DNA of 64,000 bases. Origin: JAFGDI01 sp963667715 (GTDB lineage: Bacteria > Planctomycetota > Phycisphaerae > Sedimentisphaerales > SM23-30). The stretch's first letter is position 1. The number at the start of each line of letters is the position of its first letter. The position numbers and the translations under genes are program-made. The notes beneath the pieces were generated by a model. That model worked only from the letters and a program-made list of their open reading frames with translations, did not search any database and was not told the DNA's origin. The stretch spans positions 1,488,001 to 1,552,000 of the forward strand of contig OY763926.1 of NCBI GenBank assembly GCA_963667715.1. The letters run 5' to 3'. Shown here in pieces: positions 1-7,980 of the stretch.

Positions 1-2
1 TT

Positions 3-143
3 GACCGCGTCAGTTACGATGATGGTGCTCCATGGCCTACCCAGGCTGACGGCAAGGGTAGTTCTCTTACCCGTATTGACTTCTCGACCTATGCCAATGA
101 CCCGGCAAACTGGTCAGCCGCAACGCCAACCCCGGGCAGCTAG
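3..143 (+). CDS. C-terminal end of a lamin-tail-domain-type secreted protein (5' truncated by window)
   Basis: Reading frame 3 is open from the window edge to the TAG at 141-143 and encodes 46 residues. They contain a DDGAPWPTQADGKGSSL segment, an RID segment and an NDPANW segment followed by a PTPGS end. This pattern is typical of the C-terminal strand of lamin-tail (LTD) domains in secreted planctomycete proteins, where an 'aPWP..aDG.G.SL.R' stretch precedes 'ND..NW.aa.ptPG'. It is a family-pattern call from a short fragment; the rest of the protein lies upstream. A strong hairpin terminator follows within 20 bases, which supports this as a true gene end. An overlapping frame starting at base 1 (70 codons) lacks family features. 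Confidence 0.6.
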   Translation, partial: DRVSYDDGAPWPTQADGKGSSLTRIDFSTYANDPANWSAATPTPGS

Positions 144-162
144 CAGAATTATATTGCCTCCT

Positions 163-189
163 GTAACCGTGAACGGTTACTATTTTTTT
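163..189 (+). terminator. Rho-independent terminator of the LTD-domain gene
   Basis: A perfect 7-bp stem (GTAACCG / CGGTTAC) with a TGAA loop at 163-180 is followed by TATTTTTTT. It lies 20 bases after the stop at 143. Confidence 0.8.
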
Positions 190-284
190 GGAGAAAAAAA
201 GTTGATAGTATGATAATATGAGTCCTATCGAGATGGGAAGATCTGTCACTATTATATAGATATGATTAACCCTATGGAGAATTT

Positions 285-1796
285 ATGAACAAGAGCTCTA
301 TTGTCAGGAATGTATTGTTTACTGCTGGTTCTGCTTGTATAGTGTCAAATGCATATGCCGCAGGTCCTTCTGCGTCAAAGATAGCAGACGCAGGTAGTAT
401 TATTAATGATCGCCCTAATATTATCTTTATTATGGCCGATGATATGGGTTACGGCGACTTGAGTTGCTTTAACCCTGAATCGAAGATCAAAACGCCAAAT
501 ATGGATAAACTGGCCGCCGATGGTATGCGTTTTACTAATGCTCACAGTCCTTCAGCGGTTTGTACACCTACTCGCTATGGCGTCCTTACCGGCAGATATT
601 GCTGGCGGACCAGCCTGAAAAAAGGGGTGCTTGGTGGCTATAGCAAGCTTCTTATAGAAAAGGACAGGCTCACTGTCGCTTCTATGCTCAAAGATAAGGG
701 CTATCATACTGCCTGTGTTGGTAAATGGCATCTGGGTCTGACAGATACCGATCCCGTTGATTTCTCAAAGTCGCTCAGACCCGGCCCTAATGAGGTTGGT
801 TTTGATTATTGGTATGGTATTCCAGCTTCCCTTGATATGGCACCATATTGCTTCATCGAAAATGGTTTACCGACAGAACCGCTCTCATCTAAGCTCCCCG
901 GCGATACGCTGCCTCGATTTTATCGTGAAGGTGATGCCTCACCTGGCTTTGCCGTTGATGATGTTATGCCCAATATTACCGCTAAAGCCTGTGCTTTTAT
1001 AAATAAGCAGGCAGCCAATAACTCACAAGAGCCTTTTTTCCTGTATTTCCCGCTTACCGCACCTCATACTCCATGGGTGCCGCTGCCAGAATATGAAAAA
1101 ATGAGCAAAGCGGGCGTCTATGGCGATTTTGTCGCCCAGGTGGATAGTACCGTAGGGGCGATACTCGATACGCTAAAGACCAATGGACTAGACGATAATA
1201 CCATTGTTATTCTCACCAGCGATAATGGCTCGTACCTGAAAGGGATTGGTGATCATAATAATGGCGTATCAAAAGAAGGAGAGTATAATTTCGGCCATGA
1301 TTCCAATTATATCTTCAGAGGCCAGAAATCTGATGCCTGGGATGGCGGCCACCATGTACCTTATATCGTTTGCTGGCCGGGAGTTGTTGCTGCTGGTTCA
1401 GAGTCTGCTCAGACTGTCAGTCTGGTCGACCTGACCGCAACCTGTGCCGATATTGTCGGCTATGATCTGCCCGATACTGCCGCTGAAGACAGCTATAGCA
1501 TTTTACCTGTCTTGCAGGCTAAAACGTTAGCCGGCCCGCTACGTGAGGCTACCGTATACCACTCTGTTAATGGTGAGTTTGCTATCCAGAAGGGCAAATG
1601 GAAGTATATCGACTGTGTCGGTTCCGGCGGCTGGTCTGGTAAAGGCGACGGCTTGCCCGCTCAGCTTTATAATACCGCTGCTGACCCCAGCGAGAAAAAT
1701 AACCTGTACAAAAACAAGCAGTATCAAGCGAAAGTAAAAGAGCTTAAACAACTGCTGAAGAAGTATAAGAGTCAGGGCCATAGCCGACCAATGTAA
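285..1796 (+). CDS. Secreted S1-family sulfatase
   Basis: This 503-aa protein begins with a signal peptide (cleavage plausible after AYAAG, about residue 27). The sulfatase fold starts with NIIFIMADDMGYGDL (residues 45-59). Its metal-binding Asp pair is followed by the C-x-P-x-R signature CTPTR at residues 93-97; Cys93 would be converted to formylglycine by an anaerobic- or FGE-type maturase. A GKWHLG motif near residue 146 and a late HDSNYIFRGQK segment fit arylsulfatase A-like enzymes that remove sulfate from glycans. Start: ATG at 285 with GGAG 7 bases upstream. It is monocistronic, between two hairpin terminators. Sulfatases are numerous in marine planctomycetes, so its context with GH51 and GH28 suggests sulfated polysaccharide use. 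The substrate cannot be read from sequence. Confidence 0.93.
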   Translation: MNKSSIVRNVLFTAGSACIVSNAYAAGPSASKIADAGSIINDRPNIIFIMADDMGYGDLSCFNPESKIKTPNMDKLAADGMRFTNAHSPSAVCTPTRYGVLTGRYCWRTSLKKGVLGGYSKLLIEKDRLTVASMLKDKGYHTACVGKWHLGLTDTDPVDFSKSLRPGPNEVGFDYWYGIPASLDMAPYCFIENGLPTEPLSSKLPGDTLPRFYREGDASPGFAVDDVMPNITAKACAFINKQAANNSQEPFFLYFPLTAPHTPWVPLPEYEKMSKAGVYGDFVAQVDSTVGAILDTLKTNGLDDNTIVILTSDNGSYLKGIGDHNNGVSKEGEYNFGHDSNYIFRGQKSDAWDGGHHVPYIVCWPGVVAAGSESAQTVSLVDLTATCADIVGYDLPDTAAEDSYSILPVLQAKTLAGPLREATVYHSVNGEFAIQKGKWKYIDCVGSGGWSGKGDGLPAQLYNTAADPSEKNNLYKNKQYQAKVKELKQLLKKYKSQGHSRPM

Positions 1797-1814
1797 GTGT
1801 TGTATTCATATATA

Positions 1815-1858
1815 AAAATACCCGGACAGGATAAGATATTCTGCCCGGGTATTTTCTT
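1815..1858. terminator. Bidirectional terminator between sulfatase and GH51 gene
   Basis: The inverted repeat ATACCCGG..CA / TG.CCCGGGTAT (one mismatch) has A-rich sequence on its left and TTTTCTTTT on its right. It can therefore end transcription of the convergent genes on both strands. Confidence 0.75.
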
Positions 1859-1900
1859 TTCTAAATAGCAGAGTTTGCTCTGCGTCGCTTTCAGCTGAGT

Positions 1901-4342
1901 TTATTTGGCCTTGACCTTTATGAACTGAACTGACATTGCAGGTACTTCATACTTGAACTTTTTACCTGCCTTGATCTTACTGTACTCAGTCTTGATATTT
2001 TCCGGTGCAGACAGATCATTCTTATCGTTAGCCTCACCGCTTACTACCATCAGCTGAGCTTCTGGCCTGACCTTTGACACGCCGTCAAGGAAGATAGTCG
2101 CATTGATAGCTTTATCTGATGGGTTAACCAGTTTCACGATCACTTCATTGCTATCCTTGTCATAGGTTGATGATACACTCACTGTCGGCTCAGGTGAGCT
2201 ATAGTCGTGGATAAGTTCATCGTTCAGATAACATTTGATATTACCCGGTGTCAGAACAACCTTCATAGTATACCACTTGTTATTTTCGATAGAACCGCGT
2301 TTCTGTACCATTACAGACTTAGCGCCGTTAACTGTTTTTTCAATAGCGTGCTGTGTATTGTTCCAGCCGCCGACATTCCACCAGTAGTAGTTATTATCAT
2401 CTGTACTGCCAAATACCAGCATAAAGCCTTCAACACCGCCGGTCTTCTTAGCCTTTACTGTATAGGTAACCTTGTTACCCTCGTACTTGGTTTCGCCAAA
2501 GCATATTGCTGGCTGCTGATTGGTATCTAGCTGGGCATAGTTTCCATTCTTCATCTGGAAATCGCCTCTTACCGCTTTCCAGTCTGCCGGGTTAAGCTTC
2601 TTGCCGTTAACCTTGGCTTCGGCCACTTCTATAGAAGTACTCCATGTTGCTATACCAACACCGCCAGCGATGGTAGGCTCTTTTACTGCGGCTGGTTCCT
2701 TTTTCTGCTCTACGCTATTACTGAGGTATACGTCACCCTGATTACGGCTGAACAACTGCTGAACATAGTAATTAGGTGTTTTTACAACTGTGCGTTTATC
2801 GAACCAGATCATATTGGCCGCCATCCACTGAGTATGGCCGTAGCGGGCAAAGAGTGGGGCGTAACAGGCCATGTCAACGATATCGCCGTTTCTTTCAACT
2901 CCAGTCAAAAATGCCGCTTCTGATACTGCATTGAACAGGGCGTTGCCTTCTGAGGCATATTCACCGACAAATATCTTAGGGGCACTGCGATCAAAATCAT
3001 CGAAACGATTCTGGTTGGCTAGGTACCACTGTGGAGGCATATAATAATGCTCGTCTGAGCTGTACACCTTTTCTTCTGTCATAAGGTCGTATATTGGTAT
3101 CCCTGCACCAAGGCCGGAAGTTCCAACGATATGTATTTCTGGATATGCTTCGCGAACCGCATCAACAAAGTAAGGGAAGCGTTCACGCATCTCAGGTGTG
3201 TCATGCTCTTCGTTACCTAGACATAGATACTTCAGATTAAATGGTTCAGGGTGTCCCATCTGGGCACGCAAATTACCCCATTTAGTACCCAGTGGCCCGT
3301 TTGCAAATTCAATAAGATCAGTTGCATCGTCTATCCATGGCTGAAGTTCACCTAATGGCACACACTCGAATGGCTCGTTAAAACCGCAGGATACGCCTAT
3401 TGGCACTACCGGCAATGGCTCAGCGCCAATATCTTCACAGAGTAGGAAGTATTCATAGAAGCCCAGACCGTATGTCTGATGGTATGTCCAGCGGTTCCAG
3501 TTGCCTCTGCGTTCTGCAACGTCGCCAACTGAATCTTTCCAGCGGTAAGCGTTTTGCAGGCTATGTCCATGGGCTATACAGCCACCTGGAAAACGGAAAA
3601 ACTTAGGTTGCAAGTCTTCAAGAGCCTGTGCCAGATCTTTTCTCAGACCGTTTTTACGACCCTTAAATGTATCCTGTGGAAATAGTGATACCATATCAAC
3701 GTAAAACGTACCGTTTTCTGTAGTTGTTATTGCAAGTTTTGCATTATCCACTGTTTTACTGGATTTTATCACACTTGTCAGCTTCTTCCAGTTTGGCTCA
3801 ATACCGTTTATTGTTGTTGAACCACATTCACTGCCATTTTCATCAACCAGACTCACCTTGAGAGTGCTTATGCCTCGTCTGCCGTCACGGCGAGCGTGAA
3901 TCGAGAAATCGTAGCTTGCTCCTGCGTCTAGATTGATCCCGTCATAGCCGCTATTGCTAAAACCGCTGCCATCACCAGCATTCCTTACCCTTACTGTCAT
4001 ATAGTTAGGGTTATTTCTGTTCAACGGCACCATTTTATCTATGGCCAACTCAACATTGCCACCCTGAGCTTCTACCTTTTCCCATGCGTACAGTGGGTGG
4101 TATTGCTGACCTCCCAAAACAGGGTAATACTCAAAGGAGCGATTTTGGACCAACTCGGCATACAAGCCGCCATCAGCGGCAAAGTTAATATCTTCAAAGA
4201 AGATACCGTATAGTACCGGGCTGATTTCTACTGTTGGTTCGTTACAGGCTACGTGAACGTCAACGCTTGCGGCTATAGCTCCTGTCGAAATTGACATAAG
4301 TGGAATTATCGCAGAACATAACAGCTTAGAGATTTTCTTCAT
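1901..4342 (-). CDS. Secreted alpha-L-arabinofuranosidase, GH51
   Basis: A protein of about 813 aa that releases terminal arabinofuranose from arabinan, arabinoxylan or pectin side chains (family knowledge). Order: signal peptide; LYGIFFEDINFAADGGLYAE, the classic GH51 N-terminal signature; a CBM4/9-like beta-sandwich (about 85-230); the TIM barrel with FRFPGGC; acid/base CLGNEEHD (about residues 374-381); nucleophile FVGEYAS (about 459-465); a C-terminal region with an inserted concanavalin-like domain (about 560-710, rich in YYWWNVGG-type strands); and a terminal beta-sandwich. An in-frame TTG at 4363 gives 7 extra residues, but the ribosome-binding AAAGG lies inside that extension and is spaced for the ATG at 4342, which also begins a standard signal peptide. 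The plant/eukaryote-like long GH51 architecture is common in planctomycetes and Bacteroidetes. Confidence 0.93.
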   Translation of the reverse strand: MKKISKLLCSAIIPLMSISTGAIAASVDVHVACNEPTVEISPVLYGIFFEDINFAADGGLYAELVQNRSFEYYPVLGGQQYHPLYAWEKVEAQGGNVELAIDKMVPLNRNNPNYMTVRVRNAGDGSGFSNSGYDGINLDAGASYDFSIHARRDGRRGISTLKVSLVDENGSECGSTTINGIEPNWKKLTSVIKSSKTVDNAKLAITTTENGTFYVDMVSLFPQDTFKGRKNGLRKDLAQALEDLQPKFFRFPGGCIAHGHSLQNAYRWKDSVGDVAERRGNWNRWTYHQTYGLGFYEYFLLCEDIGAEPLPVVPIGVSCGFNEPFECVPLGELQPWIDDATDLIEFANGPLGTKWGNLRAQMGHPEPFNLKYLCLGNEEHDTPEMRERFPYFVDAVREAYPEIHIVGTSGLGAGIPIYDLMTEEKVYSSDEHYYMPPQWYLANQNRFDDFDRSAPKIFVGEYASEGNALFNAVSEAAFLTGVERNGDIVDMACYAPLFARYGHTQWMAANMIWFDKRTVVKTPNYYVQQLFSRNQGDVYLSNSVEQKKEPAAVKEPTIAGGVGIATWSTSIEVAEAKVNGKKLNPADWKAVRGDFQMKNGNYAQLDTNQQPAICFGETKYEGNKVTYTVKAKKTGGVEGFMLVFGSTDDNNYYWWNVGGWNNTQHAIEKTVNGAKSVMVQKRGSIENNKWYTMKVVLTPGNIKCYLNDELIHDYSSPEPTVSVSSTYDKDSNEVIVKLVNPSDKAINATIFLDGVSKVRPEAQLMVVSGEANDKNDLSAPENIKTEYSKIKAGKKFKYEVPAMSVQFIKVKAK

Positions 4343-4668
4343 TACAATTTTACCTTTCTTCAATAATCAATAGTTGCCAATGGAAGGAAAATAAGAAACC
4401 TGATTTGGTTTTCCTATATTTTTTATTACATTAAAACTGGCCTCTAAAGTCAAGGTGTTTTCCTAATGTGGAACTTCTAAATCGGGTTTGATTAGCTGGA
4501 ATTTTCAAATCTTCACCATAAAAGGTTGTTTCTTATCCCTAATGCGTTTTTCGCTGCATTTCTTGTTAATATAGGAGGTTTAGTCCCTGTTTGTAGCCAA
4601 CTGCTCCATAAATCTTAATAAGTAGATAGATATTGCTGTTTTATGCGCAAATTGGTTACGGTTTGTTT
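4343..4668. other. Divergent intergenic region, no gene seen
   Basis: An AT-rich spacer between the divergent GH51 and SGNH genes. It holds no convincing ORF and no recognisable riboswitch. The GH51 promoter must lie in its left part, but I cannot place it firmly. Confidence 0.5.
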
Positions 4669-4701
4669 TTGGTTAACAGAATAATGTTATTATTATATAA
4701 T
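4669..4701 (+). promoter_or_regulatory. Candidate promoter for the SGNH-LamG gene
   Basis: TTGGTT at 4669-4674 is followed after 16 bases by TATTAT, with an overlapping TATAAT at 4696-4701. It lies about 55 bases before the ATG in a very AT-rich stretch. Assignment is by pattern only. Confidence 0.35.
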
Positions 4702-4753
4702 ATTTTTCTTTTACGGTATAACTTTTAACAACATTTATGAAAGGAAGAATTTG

Positions 4754-6049
4754 ATGAAAAGGATTAAGTTACTGTGTCTTACCTTGGCTCTGATGTTTAT
4801 CTCTGCTGCTGGTCTTTTTGCCCAGGACGTTGACAAGGATCAGTATCATAATGGTAAGCTGCGGATGGTAATTGTCGGCTCTTCTGTTGCTTATGGCAGT
4901 GGTGCAGACGAGGGTAAAGGCTGGTCCAGACTTCTTGAGAGTAAACTGGAATCTACCGGACATTGGGAAGTGATAAATAAATCTATCGGTGGTAATCGTA
5001 CTTCTGATGTTTTAGGAAGATTAGATCGTGACGTATTGGCTTTTGAGCCGGATGTGGTTGTCATCGGTCTGTCTCTGGCAAACGAAGGTTTTGGCGGCAA
5101 TGGCGATCTTCAGGCTATTTATACCAGCTTCAATATGGGAATGAAGAAGATCGTTCAGGTTTTGCAGGCCAATAATATTGTGCCGGTTGTTGCCAATTGT
5201 TATGCAAATTCAAATTTTGGCCCGGATAAATATCGCTACACTAGGCAGATGAATTTTGAGATCAATAACTGGCCGATTGCCAGTATAAACCTGCTCTCAG
5301 CTATTGATAATGGTAAAGGACAGTGGAGTCAGGGCCATTTCCAGGATGCTGGTCATCCGAACAATACCGGGCATAGCGAAATGTACTATAATATCCCGGT
5401 TTCAATGTTTGATACGCTCATCGGCAGCCCGCTGTGTGATGCTGCTGATTCCGATGCAGCCATTGCATTAGATGGTACAGCTGCTTCTGCTCCGCTGGTA
5501 TGCTCTATTGCTAATGAGATGCACTCCTGTACTGTTGCTTTCGAGTTCAAGCCAAATGTTATTGTAGCTGGCCCGATTGCCGCTCTTGGTAGTGATTCTG
5601 CTATAGTGGTTAACGAAAACGGACAGCTAGAATATGTTTCCGGCGAAAATAAGATTACCTCTGCAACTACCATTGAAGTTGGTAATACATACCATATTGC
5701 TATAGCTAGAGCCTATAATGAGACTTTTGCTGAGCTCTATGTCAATGGTGAATGTATCGGTAAATGCTCGCAGCCGGCAGCAGCCGTATCTTCAGTTCTT
5801 CTTGGCGGCAGCAGCCAGCAGGCCTATGGCAATGCCCAGTATAAAGACCTGCTGATCTATCGTGGTGCTCTTAACCCTGACGAAATGAAATACATCTTTG
5901 AAGGTGGGCTACTGAAGTCCAGTATTCAGCTGTATTCACCTCTCTATGACATTATCGTAGAAAAAGGCTCCCGTATGATCAATCTTGCACCTAGCAGCAG
6001 TTATGTAATAATAAATGATGACACTTGTAGTCATGTAAGCAAGTTCTGA
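4754..6049 (+). CDS. Secreted SGNH/GDSL esterase fused to a LamG-like domain
   Basis: A 431-aa secreted protein with a signal peptide (about 1-24, ending LFAQ). The SGNH hydrolase blocks are visible: block I VIVGSSVAYGSG with the nucleophilic Ser, block II NKSIGGNRTSD, block III GLSLANEG with the Asn, and block V DAGHPNNTGH with the catalytic Asp and His. Residues about 230-400 form a concanavalin/LamG-like sandwich (NTYHIAIARAYNETFAELY..NGE). Such proteins deacetylate sugars in polysaccharides (family knowledge); the LamG part may bind carbohydrate. TTG at 4751 immediately precedes ATG at 4754; AGGAAG 7 bases upstream suits the ATG. It diverges from the GH51 gene, which suggests joint use against acetylated arabinose-bearing glycans (inference). 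Confidence 0.85.
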   Translation: MKRIKLLCLTLALMFISAAGLFAQDVDKDQYHNGKLRMVIVGSSVAYGSGADEGKGWSRLLESKLESTGHWEVINKSIGGNRTSDVLGRLDRDVLAFEPDVVVIGLSLANEGFGGNGDLQAIYTSFNMGMKKIVQVLQANNIVPVVANCYANSNFGPDKYRYTRQMNFEINNWPIASINLLSAIDNGKGQWSQGHFQDAGHPNNTGHSEMYYNIPVSMFDTLIGSPLCDAADSDAAIALDGTAASAPLVCSIANEMHSCTVAFEFKPNVIVAGPIAALGSDSAIVVNENGQLEYVSGENKITSATTIEVGNTYHIAIARAYNETFAELYVNGECIGKCSQPAAAVSSVLLGGSSQQAYGNAQYKDLLIYRGALNPDEMKYIFEGGLLKSSIQLYSPLYDIIVEKGSRMINLAPSSSYVIINDDTCSHVSKF

Positions 6050-6073
6050 TTATCACTTATATGAAGTATAACG

Positions 6074-6110
6074 CAAAAGGCCCGACGTTCTGTTCGGGCC
6101 TTTTGTATTT
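6074..6110. terminator. Bidirectional terminator between SGNH gene and trmB
   Basis: The hairpin AAAAGGCCCGA / TCGGGCCTTTT has an 11-bp stem and a short loop. A and T runs on either side let it act for both convergent genes. Confidence 0.85.
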
Positions 6111-6134
6111 TAAACTGTATCTGTTTTCTATATC

Positions 6135-6761
6135 CTAGCCTATTTTTTCAAAGGCCAGTTTATAAAACTCTCTACCTTCTTTCATGTATTTTCTCTCATA
6201 GTTTGTACCCACTATTTCACCTTCGCGTGCTGAGTCAAGTTTAGGGAACTTAACTTTCTTGAATAATGGTGTGATATTGCTATTGGCAAAGAACATCGCC
6301 TTAGTCCATTCGAAATATCCCAGGTGGTCGGTAGTGAACAGTAGTTTGCCGCCGGGAACAAGTACTCTGTGGACATTCTTTATATTACTTTCAACAAAGA
6401 ATCGTCTCTTGTTCTGTCTGTTCTTTGGCCATGGGTCAGGAAAGAAAATGTTAAATTGGGTAACTGATTCCGATTTTACGTATTTCTCCAGAAAGTCCGC
6501 AGCGTCGGTGCGTAAAACCCTTACATTAGTCAGATCTTCGCGGACCGCACGGTCAACAAAGTGTCTATAAAACTTATGTGCCCATTCTATGCCAAGAAAA
6601 TTAATATCTTTATGCTTTTTCGCCATGCTGCGAATGTATATCCCCTTGCCCGAGCCGACCTCCAGCTGAAGGGGCTTGACGCTAGGGAATAATTCCTGTA
6701 AGTCGGTGTCTTTACTTACTTTATCTAATTCTACTATTATGTCTTTGGTACTGAGGCTCAA
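6135..6761 (-). CDS. trmB: tRNA (guanine-N7)-methyltransferase TrmB
   Basis: Makes m7G46 in the tRNA variable loop with S-adenosylmethionine. The SAM-binding LQLEVGSGKGIYI motif and the TrmB signature FFPDPWPKNRQNKRRF are both present. The length (208 aa) is normal. An upstream GTG at 6827 would add 22 residues with no homology to the family and would cover a TATAAT-type promoter. I prefer the TTG at 6761, which has AGGAG 6 bases before it. It is followed on its 3' side by a shared terminator. The 3' end convergent with the SGNH gene and the isolated position suggest a single-gene transcript. Confidence 0.92.
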   Translation of the reverse strand: MSLSTKDIIVELDKVSKDTDLQELFPSVKPLQLEVGSGKGIYIRSMAKKHKDINFLGIEWAHKFYRHFVDRAVREDLTNVRVLRTDAADFLEKYVKSESVTQFNIFFPDPWPKNRQNKRRFFVESNIKNVHRVLVPGGKLLFTTDHLGYFEWTKAMFFANSNITPLFKKVKFPKLDSAREGEIVGTNYERKYMKEGREFYKLAFEKIG

Positions 6762-6810
6762 TGTTATCTCCTGATTTAACCTGCTCTTAATACTGTAGCC
6801 GAGCGAATAT

Positions 6811-6837
6811 ATTATAATATTTTTCACTTTCAGGCAA
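6811..6837 (-). promoter_or_regulatory. Candidate trmB promoter
   Basis: On the minus strand TTGCCT (6837-6832) is followed after 15 bases by TATAAT (6816-6811). It lies about 50 bases before the preferred TTG start and inside the longer possible reading frame, an argument against that longer start. The spacing is short, so confidence is limited. Confidence 0.35.
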
Positions 6838-6896
6838 GTCTTCAGGTTGCCGATTGTCGCATATGGTCAGTACAATCTTGCAAAAGAGGAAGAATA

Positions 6897-7072
6897 AAGG
6901 TGACCTCTAATAATTGCTTTCGAGGCGAAAACGAGGATTGTTTTTTACTGACAAGGAACGAAGAACGGGCATATTGGCCCCGAAGTACATCGGGGTTCAC
7001 GTTTTTTCGTGACGCAGCTCAGGAAAAATCAAGACCGTTTGTAGCCCGGAATGAATTTTTCGAGGTTGCCTA
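6897..7072. repeat. MITE-like hairpin element, copy A
   Basis: About 173 bp bounded by imperfect inverted repeats (GGTGACCTCTAATAATT on the left; the right end matches its complement, GAATTTTTCGAGGTTGCC). Inside, TTGTTTTTTACTGA can pair with TCAGGAAAAATCAAG, so the element folds into one long interrupted hairpin. The tip carries CCCCGA..TCGGGG. A second copy sits at 52734-52901 and is about 90% identical apart from the tip. No ORF is present. It occupies most of the gap between trmB and the isochorismatase-like gene. Confidence 0.75.
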
Positions 7073-7189
7073 AAGTATTTACACGCCTGCCGATTTTACT
7101 GATTTTGTACTTCAGTCGCAATATGTATTAGCCGAAGACAGAAAAAGCTAAGGCATTAATTGTGTAAGACCAAATGTTGAGAATATAAT

Positions 7190-7870
7190 ATGGCAAAGTT
7201 TTTTGACAAGCTTGGTTCTGCGGTTCTGTTGGATATAGATACGCAGCATGATATGCTGCCTTCTTTGGCTTCAGAACGTAAAGAATTACTACTGAAGTGG
7301 AGAAGGGTAATGGCCTGGAGTCGTCGGCATCGTATGCCGGTTATCTCACTGGCTCTGACCAGTCGTGAAGACGATAATATCCTCGGACAGCAGATGTGTG
7401 TAGAGAATACGCCCGGCCACGATAAGGTCGGCTATACCGTTCTGGCTAACAGACGCTGCTATGATGCTGAACATTGTCTGGATCTGCCTTCAGATATACT
7501 CCAAAAGTATAGACAGGTAGTCTTTGAACGTCGGGAATTCGACCCGTTTCTCTGTGATCGGTTCGAGCGTCTGGCCAATAATTTCCCATATGACCATTAC
7601 ATTATTTTTGGCGGTGCGTTTGAAGCTTCTATTAAGCTGGTTGGCCTTGGCTTGATCAGTCGCCATAAAAAAGTGACTATTATCCAGGATGCCGTTTCCA
7701 GTATTTTTGATAGTGAATATGACTATGTTCAGAAAAAGCTGGAAGCTAAAGGTGCTGTTATGGAAACTGTCGATTCTATTACCGCAAAGTATCCAAATGG
7801 CAAGCCGGTAAAACGCCAGGAGAAGCCAGCTCCGACATATACACCGACTCCATCTGTAATTAGACAATAG
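7190..7870 (+). CDS. Isochorismatase-fold protein with substituted catalytic residues
   Basis: A 226-aa cytosolic protein of the isochorismatase-like (cysteine hydrolase) superfamily. LLDIDTQHDM at residues 13-22 matches the catalytic-Asp strand. FERREFDPF (about 112-120) matches the Lys loop but has Arg where Lys is expected. GGAFEASIKLVGLGL (141-155) matches the nucleophile turn but has Ser147 where the hydrolases have Cys. The strand VTIIQDAVSS completes the fold. The D-K-C triad is thus reduced to Asp only, so amidase activity is doubtful; some isochorismatases also lack the Cys. The C-terminus is a short Pro-rich tail. The gene stands alone. Start ATG 7190 has only a weak ribosome-binding site. 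Function unknown. Confidence 0.75.
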   Translation: MAKFFDKLGSAVLLDIDTQHDMLPSLASERKELLLKWRRVMAWSRRHRMPVISLALTSREDDNILGQQMCVENTPGHDKVGYTVLANRRCYDAEHCLDLPSDILQKYRQVVFERREFDPFLCDRFERLANNFPYDHYIIFGGAFEASIKLVGLGLISRHKKVTIIQDAVSSIFDSEYDYVQKKLEAKGAVMETVDSITAKYPNGKPVKRQEKPAPTYTPTPSVIRQ

Positions 7871-7910
7871 CAGTCTAATGGCTGATATAAAGAATTCTGT
7901 TGAGTAGAAA

Positions 7911-7950
7911 AAGCCCTTTTTGTAATAATAAAACAAAAAGGGCTTATTTA
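7911..7950. terminator. Bidirectional terminator
   Basis: Stem AAGCCCTTTTTGT / ACAAAAAGGGCTT with an AATAATAA loop, flanked by A-rich and T-rich sequence. It lies between the convergent genes ending at 7870 and 7981. Confidence 0.85.
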
Positions 7951-7980
7951 TTGCACCAGCTTCTTACCTGGGAGTAATAA

